Part shown: positions 52,811 through 59,983 of the stretch, one piece after another
How positions within the stretch are numbered: the stretch's first letter is position 1
How the letters are laid out: each line of letters begins with the position of its first letter
Source of the DNA: Bryobacteraceae bacterium
GTDB lineage: Bacteria > Acidobacteriota > Terriglobia > Bryobacterales > Bryobacteraceae
Length of the DNA: 64,000 bases
Assembly: GCA_947458745.1 (NCBI GenBank)
Contig: CANGYQ010000005.1
Location: forward strand, 62,001-126,000
Reading direction: 5' to 3'
Notes under the pieces: model-generated
What the model was told of the DNA's origin: nothing
Databases searched by the model: none
Seen by the model: only the letters and a program-made list of their open reading frames with translations
Made by a program: the position numbers and the translations under genes

Positions 52811-52884
52811 GCGGTTCATACAAGAATAACCAGACTCCAGCCGGCAGTCAGCGGCGGAGCTATTGATTGGAAGGGCAGCGTCTT

Positions 52885-53160
52885 ATGGATATTAATCCTA
52901 CCCGTCCCGACGCCGCACCGGTCCTCCTCGTAGACCAGGCTTTACCGGCCCGCGAGGTCGCCGAGCGGCGTGAACTGGTGAAAGCCGTTCGGGCGATCAA
53001 CGAAACTTCGTCCCTGGGCCAGAATAATGAACTGACCTATGCCGTGGACCGGGACACCCGCCGCACGGTGGTCCGCATCATCAACAAGCAAACCCGCGAG
53101 CTGGTGGCCCAGTTGCCATCCGAGCAGGTGCTGGAACTGGCTCGCCAGATAAACAAATAG
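52885..53160 (+). CDS. flaG: FlaG family flagellar protein
   Basis: 91 residues. The conserved C-terminal core TYAVDRDTRRTVVRIINKQT followed by VAQLPSEQVLELARQIN is typical of FlaG, a small cytoplasmic protein linked to filament length or flagellin export. The Pro-rich N-terminus is variable, as usual. ATG at 52885 with GGAAGG upstream; a TTG at 52867 is less likely. It starts the flagellar region; fliS follows after 72 bases and no fliD lies between, unlike the common flaG-fliD-fliS order. Confidence 0.85.
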   Translation: MDINPTRPDAAPVLLVDQALPAREVAERRELVKAVRAINETSSLGQNNELTYAVDRDTRRTVVRIINKQTRELVAQLPSEQVLELARQINK

Positions 53161-53193
53161 TTGCGCCAGGCCCCGTGGGGAGGGTTTTCCCAC

Positions 53194-53221
53194 TGAAGGA
53201 GCAGGCAAGAAAAGCCGATAC
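53194..53221 (+). promoter_or_regulatory. Candidate sigma-28 promoter before fliS
   Basis: GCCGATAC (53214-53221) matches 7 of 8 bases of the FliA -10; TGAAG begins at 53194, a 16-base gap (consensus TAAAG, 15). It would start transcription only a few bases before the fliS ATG, which has no close ribosome binding site. Confidence 0.4.
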
Positions 53222-53232
53222 TGCAAATAACA

Positions 53233-53625
53233 ATGACGGCTTACGGCGCTCACGAAACCTACCTGGAAACGACGGTCCGCAGCTCTGACCCTCTTGATCT
53301 GACCCGGCTTCTCTACCGGACGGCAATCGATTCGCTGCGTCAGGCGGCCGCTGCTCAACGCGCCGGCGATATCGCCACGCGCGGCCGGCAGGTCAGCCGC
53401 ACGCAAGCCATTGTCGGCGAGCTGTTAACGGCTCTGGACGAACGCCAGGAGATCTCCCGCCGTCTGGCACCGCTGTACGAGTATCTGCTGCACATCACCC
53501 AGGTCGCACAGGTGGAACAGCGGACCGAGCCGCTGGATGAAGCCCGCAGGTTGCTGGAAACTCTGCTGGAAGGCTGGCAGCAAGTAGAACTTCCCGCGGA
53601 CGTCGACGCCGCCACCGCTGCGTAA
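53233..53625 (+). CDS. fliS: Flagellin export chaperone FliS
   Basis: 130 residues, all-helical. The N-terminus YLETTVRSSDPLDLTRLLYR matches the conserved Y...V.T..P..L...LY segment; ALDERQEISRRLAPLYEYLL follows. FliS binds the flagellin C-terminus and keeps it unpolymerised before export. No flagellin gene is in the window. ATG start without a close ribosome binding site. Confidence 0.88.
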   Translation: MTAYGAHETYLETTVRSSDPLDLTRLLYRTAIDSLRQAAAAQRAGDIATRGRQVSRTQAIVGELLTALDERQEISRRLAPLYEYLLHITQVAQVEQRTEPLDEARRLLETLLEGWQQVELPADVDAATAA

Positions 53626-53764
53626 GGCATCGGCGGTTAGCGTCTGACATTGCACCGGTGATGCAACGCCACATTTTCGCGAAGCGGTTCTCCCCCTCGA
53701 CTAGACCCTACTCCGCTTTACCTGCCTGGCTGGCTTGGCCCAGTCCGCCCCGGTGTGCCTGGCG

Positions 53765-53793
53765 CGGACATCTGGCTTACACCCGGCTATAAT
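53765..53793 (+). promoter_or_regulatory. Sigma-70-type promoter before the DNase II gene
   Basis: CGGACA (53765-53770; 4 of 6), a 17-base spacer and a perfect TATAAT (53788-53793). It lies 87 bases before the chosen start and gives this gene a promoter separate from the flagellar genes. Confidence 0.6.
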
Positions 53794-53879
53794 TGGGTCT
53801 CTCACTGAATCTGCGAGTATGCTTTCCGTGCCCCCCGGACGGAATGGCTGTCGTGTCTTGGTGTCGAGGTGAAAGGCGA

Positions 53880-55133
53880 ATGATGGCGACTACCCCGGTT
53901 TTGGTCAATGCAGAAGCACCCGCGCGCCGCTGCACGCTGTGCCTGGCGCTGCTGGTGGTTCTAGCATCCACTACGGCTTGGGCTGCGGCACCGGTTCCGT
54001 TGGTGGCCAAGGGACGCGCCGTTAACTGGTGGTTTGTCTTCAAATTCAACAGCGGCACAGCGCCCGGCTGCGCTGGAACCGCGGCCCGGACGTGTCGGTT
54101 TGGGGGCACGCTGCGGGAAGGCGATCGGTTCAGCCAGCAGTTTGTTTTTGCTAGCAACAAGAGTCCCATCCTGCGCGAAGGTGGAGGCTGTGTGGGGACC
54201 ACCCAGGAGGACCCGGTGGGCGCAACCTTCGACCAGATCTACAACGGGCGATTCTTCTATGTCGTCTGGAACGATCAGTTGGAGGGACACCCCATCCCGG
54301 ACCGGGGAAGCCCAGGTGGGCATTCCAAGGGAATTCTGGCCTGGGATGAGAGCGGTAACGGCGTGGTGATGCAGGTGACCACCCCGTCCTGGCCGGGCTC
54401 CGGCAGCGCGTCCGCCCCGCGCCAAGGGGAAGGCAATACCTTGGGCTGTTTGGAGCGAAACAATATTCTGGTCAGCCAACACTTCTTCGCTTTGGGCTTG
54501 AAGAAAGCCGGAGTGGCGATCCTGTTGAAGGCCCTCATCAACGCCAATGTCGTGACCAGCGCCACAAAGCCGGAACTGGTGCGCAACGGCGGCCCGGCCG
54601 AGCTCCAGACCCTGGTCGGCCAATTGGGTTCGGCCGCCCGGAGTACAACCCCCACCGTCGACAAACTGCCCGGCGGCGTGACTTTAATCTCCAAGCCGTC
54701 GGGCCTTCATGTGCCGCCCTGGCAGATGGCCTCCGCTCTGCTGGGTGGCCAGCCTTTGCGGGCTGCCACCTGGTGGCTGCAACCGTTGATCCCCACCACC
54801 ACCGCCACGACACCCATTGGTTGTTGGTCACCCACATTGGGCCCACCTGGCCCCGTCGAGATTGCCACCACCGGCACCTGGGACAACAAGCCGATCGGCT
54901 TGAAAGGGTCCCCCTCGCCACAAGGTAATCACGCCAAGATCGGTGTTGCCCTGGGTAAGAAGCCGATGGCCATCTTTGCGGATCTCAACCAGCAGGGGGC
55001 GCTGTCCGGTGCCCCGTCGGTCTGCGACAACAGCCAGAACGGCCGCGGCGGTCTGTTTTTCGTTCTCAGCAACCGGAAGCTGGCGGCCAGCGTGGGCGCG
55101 TTAATTAAGGGCGAGACGGCACCGGCGCCGTAG
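53880..55133 (+). CDS. Secreted DNase II-family nuclease
   Basis: 417 residues. A signal peptide (RRCTLCLALLVVLASTTAWA, ~16-35) is followed by NWWFVFKFNSGT, matching the VDWWfvYKlP start of DNase II. Both HxK catalytic motifs of this phospholipase-D-like family are present in context: GGHSKGILAWDESGNG (H148, K150) and GNHAKIGVAL (H351, K353), with FADLNQQGALSG and GRGGLFFVL after it. DNase II cuts DNA without metal ions, giving 3'-phosphates. It is best known from animals and rare in bacteria. It sits between fliS and flgJ with its own promoter and overlaps flgJ by 29 bases tail to tail. An ATG at 53883 is an alternative start. Confidence 0.8.
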   Translation: MMATTPVLVNAEAPARRCTLCLALLVVLASTTAWAAAPVPLVAKGRAVNWWFVFKFNSGTAPGCAGTAARTCRFGGTLREGDRFSQQFVFASNKSPILREGGGCVGTTQEDPVGATFDQIYNGRFFYVVWNDQLEGHPIPDRGSPGGHSKGILAWDESGNGVVMQVTTPSWPGSGSASAPRQGEGNTLGCLERNNILVSQHFFALGLKKAGVAILLKALINANVVTSATKPELVRNGGPAELQTLVGQLGSAARSTTPTVDKLPGGVTLISKPSGLHVPPWQMASALLGGQPLRAATWWLQPLIPTTTATTPIGCWSPTLGPPGPVEIATTGTWDNKPIGLKGSPSPQGNHAKIGVALGKKPMAIFADLNQQGALSGAPSVCDNSQNGRGGLFFVLSNRKLAASVGALIKGETAPAP

Positions 55134-55506
55134 GGCTGGCCGCGTCCGTGGCTGCACCGGCGGCGGAGGAAGCGCTGGCCGGTGGGCTGGACTTTCGCAG
55201 ACTGTCGGTGACCATCTTCGCCAGGCCAAATCCCCCGCTGGCCGCCATCACTTTGGCGAACTCCTGTTCGGCGAATTCGATCATCGTGGAACCGGAGGCA
55301 TCATCGCCCCCACCCATCCAACCCGTTTTGCCGTCCGCCCGCATGGCCTGCAACATCTGGCCGATCATCAACGCTTCAAACTGAGACGCGGCCTTCTGGA
55401 TGTTCTCCGGGGAATTTCGCGCCGAAGGTGCCGTGCTAGGTTCAGCTGCCTGACTGGTGGCGGCGGGAATGGCGGCCGGTGTAAGGATGGAGATGGCGGG
55501 TAACAT
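55105..55506 (-). CDS. flgJ: FlgJ N-terminal-type rod-binding protein
   Basis: 133 residues. The rod-binding domain is clear (ASQFEALMIGQMLQAMR, GSTMIEFAEQEFAKVMAASG, GLAKMVTDSL). The peptidoglycan hydrolase half of enterobacterial FlgJ is missing, as in many phyla, so it would act only as a rod-assembly scaffold. An Ala/Ser/Pro-rich tail follows. Last gene of the minus-strand rod/ring operon; it overlaps the converging nuclease gene. Confidence 0.88.
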   Translation of the reverse strand: MLPAISILTPAAIPAATSQAAEPSTAPSARNSPENIQKAASQFEALMIGQMLQAMRADGKTGWMGGGDDASGSTMIEFAEQEFAKVMAASGGFGLAKMVTDSLRKSSPPASASSAAGAATDAASPTAPVPSRP

Positions 55507-55519
55507 GGGCGGCGTGGCT

Positions 55520-56614
55520 CTAGATCACTTCCAGGATGGCTTCAATCGCTCCGGCGGCGCGCAGGTTCTGGAAGATCGCGATCACGTCGCGGGGTGTCGA
55601 GCCGATCGATTGCAGGGCCCGGACCAGCTCTTCCGCCGTTGCTCCATTCTTCAGCACCAGATTGCGGGTCTTCTCTTCTTTCACGCCCACGTTCACGTTC
55701 GGCGTGACCACGGTTTGCCCTTGAGACAGCGGGGCCGGTTGGGACACGTCAAAGGTGGTCTGCACCTCGACACTTAGGGTGCCATGCATGATGGCCACCG
55801 GCGAGATGCGGACCTGCTTCCCCATAATGATGGTGCCCGTACGCTCGTTGAGAATGATCTTGGCCGGGCGGTCCGCCATGACGGTCAGCCCTTCCATCTC
55901 TGCCAGAAACTCGGCGGTCCGGGACCGCCACTCCGGTGGGGTGGTGATGGCCACCAGGCCAGAGTTCTCCGCCTTCGCCACCCCGCCCTGTTCAGAGAAC
56001 CTTCGGTTGATGGCATCGGCCACGCGGGCAGCGGTGGAGAAATCCGGCTGTCTCAGCTGGACGCGGATCACGGGCCCGGGCGTTACCGAGGGGGCCGCCT
56101 TTTCGACGATCGCCCCATCCGGAATCCGGCCCGCGGTCGGATGGTTCACGGTCTGCGCATTGGCCGCACCACGGCCCGCGACAAAGCCGCCGGTCACCAC
56201 CGCCCCCTGGGCCACCGCGTAGACATCGCCGTTGGCGGCCTTCAGCGGTGTCAGGATCAGTTGCCCGCCCTGCAGATTCGCGGCATCACCCAGGGCAGCG
56301 ACGTGAACATCAATGCGGGTGCCGGGCTGGGCAAAAGCCGGCAGATTGGCCGTCACCAGCACGGCCGCCATATTGCGGACCAGCATCGCCGTCGGCGAAA
56401 CCTGGACCCCCATCCGGTCCAGCATATTGGCCAGGGTCTGCGCGGAAAAGAACGTTTGCCGCTTGTCGCCGGTGCCGTTCAGGCCCACCACCAGGCCGTA
56501 GCCCAGCAGTTGGTTTTCACGGACGCCCTCAATGGTAACCAGCTCTTTGAGCCGGGTCACGGGTTGCGGGCTGGAAGAGACGGCGAGAGCCAGGAGTGTC
56601 AGTGTAGTGATCAT
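55520..56614 (-). CDS. flgI: Flagellar P-ring protein FlgI
   Basis: 364 residues with a signal peptide (MITTLTLLALAVSSSPQP). The hallmark N-terminus RLKELVTIEGVRENQLLGYG is followed by VGLNGTGDKRQTFFSAQTLA, and SIGSTPRDVIAIFQNLRAAG near the end. FlgI forms the periplasmic ring of the basal body in peptidoglycan, so the cell has a double-membrane flagellum. It starts 18 bases after flgH. Confidence 0.96.
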   Translation of the reverse strand: MITTLTLLALAVSSSPQPVTRLKELVTIEGVRENQLLGYGLVVGLNGTGDKRQTFFSAQTLANMLDRMGVQVSPTAMLVRNMAAVLVTANLPAFAQPGTRIDVHVAALGDAANLQGGQLILTPLKAANGDVYAVAQGAVVTGGFVAGRGAANAQTVNHPTAGRIPDGAIVEKAAPSVTPGPVIRVQLRQPDFSTAARVADAINRRFSEQGGVAKAENSGLVAITTPPEWRSRTAEFLAEMEGLTVMADRPAKIILNERTGTIIMGKQVRISPVAIMHGTLSVEVQTTFDVSQPAPLSQGQTVVTPNVNVGVKEEKTRNLVLKNGATAEELVRALQSIGSTPRDVIAIFQNLRAAGAIEAILEVI

Positions 56615-56632
56615 TGGGTTGAATGGAAAAAG

Positions 56633-57352
56633 CTAGAACGGCAAGATGCCCATCATGATGCGGTAAAGGATATTGGGGCGGCGAATGGCGTCGCCGACGA
56701 CACCCTTGCCTTCAATGGAGATCTCCATCTGCCCCACCCGGTCCGAGGTGATGCGGTTGGTGGCGGACAGGTCGTTCCAGCGAACCACGCCGCGCAAGCG
56801 CACCCGCTGCCGTTCGGAGTTGGCCTGGACATCCTTTACACCTTCAATCACCAGAAATCCGTTGGGCATCACGTCGACGACGCGGGCGGTGAGGGTCGTC
56901 GACAGCGTATTGGTCCGGCTGGTGGACCCCTGGCCCTGCATCGTGGCCGAGGTGGACAACTCCAGCGCCGAGGTCAGTGCGGGAACATTGGCACGCGGAC
57001 CAGCGATAGCGGGGATGGACGCCTTGGCGGCCGACTTGCGTGAGGTATTAGAGACACCGCTGGACACCGCCGACGCCGTATCGCTGACCACTACCGTTAC
57101 TAGGTCGCCAATCTGCGAGGCCCGCAAATCACGACCGATGTCCCCGAACCGTCCCGACACGCTATAGAGCGAGCCCGGCGAGGGCTGAAAGTTACTGGCC
57201 GCGGCATCGCGGGCGGACCGGACGTAGTCTTCCAGCGGTGTGGGCTTCGGGACCTTCTTGGCCCGCGCATACACCGGAGCCACCTCCCCGGCCACCAGGA
57301 TCACCCAGAGCGCCACCGACAACATCAGCCAACGGTTAGTTCGTTCCATCAT
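56633..57352 (-). CDS. flgH: Flagellar L-ring protein FlgH, lacking the lipoprotein cysteine
   Basis: 239 residues. Core segments GSLYSVSGRFGDIGRDLRAS, IGDLVTVVVSDTASA, NGFLVIEGVKDVQANSERQ and LRGVVRWNDLSATNRITSD define FlgH, the outer-membrane ring. In enterobacteria FlgH is a lipoprotein; here the leader (WLMLSVALWVILVAGEVAP) ends without any cysteine and none is seen in the protein, so it cannot be lipidated. The start overlaps the flgA end by 17 bases. Confidence 0.95.
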   Translation of the reverse strand: MMERTNRWLMLSVALWVILVAGEVAPVYARAKKVPKPTPLEDYVRSARDAAASNFQPSPGSLYSVSGRFGDIGRDLRASQIGDLVTVVVSDTASAVSSGVSNTSRKSAAKASIPAIAGPRANVPALTSALELSTSATMQGQGSTSRTNTLSTTLTARVVDVMPNGFLVIEGVKDVQANSERQRVRLRGVVRWNDLSATNRITSDRVGQMEISIEGKGVVGDAIRRPNILYRIMMGILPF

Positions 57353-58196
57353 CGCCCTCCACTTTCACTTGGCCTGGACCCGCGACCACACCGCGGAATC
57401 GTTTGCCCGAGGCCAGGTTCTTCAGCACAATCCGGTCTCCCCGGCGGCCCCCCGTTTCAGCCTTTGCTTCCAGGCTGAGCTTGGCCTGCCCAGCCTCCAC
57501 CGTCACGTTTACTTTGTCGCCCGCAGCCACCTCGCGCGGGGCCGTCAGCAAGCCCGCCACCAGCGGGGTCCCGGTGCGAACAGGCCGTCGGACAGTCTTG
57601 CCCACAAGTTCACTCGGATCTTCCGCCGTGGTGGGAGCGGAGGGATGCTGCCGCATGCGGTCGACGCGGATGTCTTCCGCCTTCAAGATCTCGCCGGGGT
57701 TGACGTCCCGCACGGCCACCGCCGTTTGACGCTCAACCTGCACGTCCACCTTGGCCCAGACCGGATGACGCCGGCCATCGCTACCCTTCACATAGCCCCG
57801 CCAGATGCCGTTGATGCCCAACCCGAGACGCGGAAACTCGAGATCGCCCAGCGGCACCGGCTGCTTGGTGTAGTCGATCAACTCAACCGCTGCCCCCGGC
57901 CACGCCCGGTCCATGGCCGCGCGTAGAGGACCCGGCTCCAACAGGACCGAGGGGCGCACGACACAGACTTCGCCCGGCAGTTCGATGGCGAACCCTTGCC
58001 GCCGGGCAAAGGCCGCCAGTTCAATGCCCAAAATCAACCGCCGCACCCCAAACCGCGGCGCGAATCCGAACGCCGCCCCTGCCGGCAACTGCGCCAGAGC
58101 CGGCACCCGCACCACCAGATGCGAAGCCCGGATCTGATCATCCGCCACCGGCAGACAACCCGAGACCAACAGGAGAGCCACCGCCAGTGTCGTCAT
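57336..58196 (-). CDS. flgA: Flagellar P-ring chaperone FlgA, possible lipoprotein
   Basis: 286 residues. The SAF-like C-terminal half (VAVRDVNPGEILKAEDIRVD, GKTVRRPVRTGTPLVAGLL, GDKVNVTVEAGQAKLSLEAK) is the ChapFlgA domain that helps FlgI ring assembly. The leader TTLAVALLLVSGCLP contains a lipobox (VSGC, C14), unusual for FlgA, although it has no basic n-region. The ATG shares ATGA with the flgG stop (58193-58196). Confidence 0.9.
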   Translation of the reverse strand: MTTLAVALLLVSGCLPVADDQIRASHLVVRVPALAQLPAGAAFGFAPRFGVRRLILGIELAAFARRQGFAIELPGEVCVVRPSVLLEPGPLRAAMDRAWPGAAVELIDYTKQPVPLGDLEFPRLGLGINGIWRGYVKGSDGRRHPVWAKVDVQVERQTAVAVRDVNPGEILKAEDIRVDRMRQHPSAPTTAEDPSELVGKTVRRPVRTGTPLVAGLLTAPREVAAGDKVNVTVEAGQAKLSLEAKAETGGRRGDRIVLKNLASGKRFRGVVAGPGQVKVEGDDGTN

Positions 58197-58984
58197 CGCC
58201 CGATGTTGTTTACTTGCTGGTACATCTCGTCGGCCGCGCGGACCACCTTGGAGTTGGCCTCATAGGCCCGCTGGCTGACGATCATGTTGATGAACTCTTC
58301 CACCACCGATACATTGGAGCCTTCCGTGTAGCCCTGCAGTAGTGCTCCCAGGCCCTCCTGCCCGCCGGGCAGCCCAATGGTGGGGTCACCGGAGGCGTCA
58401 GTGGGCATGTAGAGGTTGTGCCCGATGGCATTCAGGCCGGCCGGATTGTTGAAGTTGGCCAGCTGGATCTGCCCGGCGGTCTGGGAAGCGGCCTGACCGG
58501 GCAAGTTGTAGCTGACCACGCCATCGGCGGCGATCGTGATCTTCTGCGCCTCGGCCGGGATGGTGATCTGCGGCTCCATCGGGTCGCCTTCGGCGGTGAC
58601 GATGTTGCCGTCACGATCCATCTTGAAGCTGCCGGACCGCGTATAGGCGGTCTCACCGGTCGGCCGGCGGACTTGGAAGAAGCCCTTGCCTTGGATCACC
58701 ATGTCCAGCGGGCTATCGGTTTGCGTGAAGTCGCCTTGCGAGAAGACGATGGCATTGGAGACCGGCCGCGTGCCCAGGCCCAACTGGAGGCCGCTGGGGA
58801 TTACGGTTTGTGAACCCGCGGCCGCGCCCGGTTGAATGAAGTTCTGGTAGAGCAGATCTTGAAACTGTGTCCGCCGCTGCTTGAAGCCCACCGTGTTGGA
58901 GTTGGCCAAGTTGTGGGCGATATTGTCGACGTTCATCTGCTGGGCCTGCATGCCGCTGGCCGCGCTAAAAAGTGCTCGGATCAA
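58193..58984 (-). CDS. flgG: Flagellar distal-rod protein FlgG
   Basis: 263 residues. Classic N-terminus MIRALFSAASGMQAQQMNVD and IAHNLANSNTVGFKQRRTQF, a central domain (FFQVRRPTGETAYTRSG, FKMDRDGNIVTAEGDP), and C-terminal EGSNVSVVEEFINMIVSQRA with YEANSKVVRAADEM. FlgG forms the distal rod. No leader peptide, as expected for type III export. It lies 81 bases after flgF; that gap holds a GC-rich 7-bp palindrome (59018-59032) of unknown use. Confidence 0.97.
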   Translation of the reverse strand: MIRALFSAASGMQAQQMNVDNIAHNLANSNTVGFKQRRTQFQDLLYQNFIQPGAAAGSQTVIPSGLQLGLGTRPVSNAIVFSQGDFTQTDSPLDMVIQGKGFFQVRRPTGETAYTRSGSFKMDRDGNIVTAEGDPMEPQITIPAEAQKITIAADGVVSYNLPGQAASQTAGQIQLANFNNPAGLNAIGHNLYMPTDASGDPTIGLPGGQEGLGALLQGYTEGSNVSVVEEFINMIVSQRAYEANSKVVRAADEMYQQVNNIGR

Positions 58985-59065
58985 TTGCTTAACTCCTCGT
59001 GTCGGACTTGTCGCGCTGCCCCGGCCCGGGGCCTGGGGGCGCTGAAAACTTGAATGCCTTGCTGG

Positions 59066-59791
59066 CTAGCTGACGCGGGCGATGTCATCCACGGCCTTCT
59101 TCGACATTTCGCCGTTGATGGAAAGCGCGCGGTTCAGCATCTCGAACTGGCGCATGACGTTCACCAGCCGCACCGCTGTCTCGGGTGCGTTGACGTTCGA
59201 TGCTTCGACCGTGCCTTGACGGATCTCCACGCCCCGAGCTTCTATCGGCTGAGGCGAGGAAAAGCTGAAGTAGTTGCCCGCCCGCTTCTCAAAACCGGTC
59301 TGTGGCCCGAAGTCCACCACGGACAAGCGGCCCAGCGTTGCGCCACCTTGGCGGATCGTGCCATCGAGGGCCACCTGCAGATCGAGGCGCGGATTCAGCT
59401 TCGCGGGCTTGCCGTCAGCGGTCTTGATCTCCACCTCATATCCTTCCGCTGTCGTAAGTGCACCCGTGTTGGACACGCGGAAGTTGCCATTGCGGGTGTA
59501 GAGCGGCCCGCGTGGCCCCTTGGCCACAAAGTACCCCTTGCCGCTGAGGCCGAAATCAAGCTGGCTGCTGCTGGGCGTGAGCGGGCCTTGGCTGAAGTCG
59601 GTCCACTTCCCCTCCACCACCGGTGATACCACCGCTTCGCCCAACGCTTCTTCCGAAAAATACTGCCGGTACATCTCGCGGTCGGCCTTGAAGCCCGCGG
59701 TCGAACTATTGGCGATGTTGTGAGACAACATGTCCAGCGCTTCCATCCGCGAACGCAAACCACTGGCCACCAGTACGGTGAATTGATCCAT
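59066..59791 (-). CDS. flgF: Flagellar rod protein FlgF-like
   Basis: 241 residues of the rod/hook family: LVASGLRSRMEALDMLSHNI, ANSSTAGFKADREMYRQYF, GYFVAKGPRGPLYTRNGNF, and C-terminal GTVEASNVNAPETAVRLVNV. It is shorter than FlgG and resembles FlgF, the proximal rod subunit. ATG at 59791, first gene of the minus-strand rod/ring operon, divergent from the FliK-like gene. Confidence 0.88.
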   Translation of the reverse strand: MDQFTVLVASGLRSRMEALDMLSHNIANSSTAGFKADREMYRQYFSEEALGEAVVSPVVEGKWTDFSQGPLTPSSSQLDFGLSGKGYFVAKGPRGPLYTRNGNFRVSNTGALTTAEGYEVEIKTADGKPAKLNPRLDLQVALDGTIRQGGATLGRLSVVDFGPQTGFEKRAGNYFSFSSPQPIEARGVEIRQGTVEASNVNAPETAVRLVNVMRQFEMLNRALSINGEMSKKAVDDIARVS

Positions 59792-59825
59792 GTGCCAACT
59801 TGGTTTGCATTTTTCGGGCCGAAGC

Positions 59826-59852
59826 TAAAACTACTGATTTTGTGGGCGATAC
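59826..59852 (+). promoter_or_regulatory. Candidate sigma-28 promoter before the FliK-like gene
   Basis: TAAA (59826-59829), exactly 15 bases, then GGCGATAC (59845-59852), 6 of 8 matches to the FliA -10 GCCGATAA. It points toward the FliK-like gene and overlaps the left arm of the long inverted repeat. Confidence 0.4.
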
Positions 59853-59949
59853 GTGAAGTTAGAGGCCATGACGAAGCGCCATAGTTTTGCCTGTCGGCAA
59901 GATCTTGACGCCTGAGCGTCCCCTGGAATACGTTTCAAATCAGTAGTTT
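59828..59949. repeat. Pair of perfect 13-bp inverted repeats flanking 96 bp
   Basis: AAACTACTGATTT (59828-59840) and its exact reverse complement (59937-59949) bound a 96-bp segment between the divergent flgF and FliK-like genes. The left arm overlaps a sigma-28-like promoter. It could be a paired regulator site or the borders of an invertible segment. Confidence 0.7.
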
Positions 59950-59983
59950 GAAGTTTGGCCCGCGGCATGCATCGGCTAGGGCC

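Noticed and set aside
59018..59032. GCCCCGG-C-CCGGGGC palindrome between flgF and flgG
   Set aside because: The loop is too short for an RNA hairpin of full length and there is no T-tract; likely chance in GC-rich DNA.
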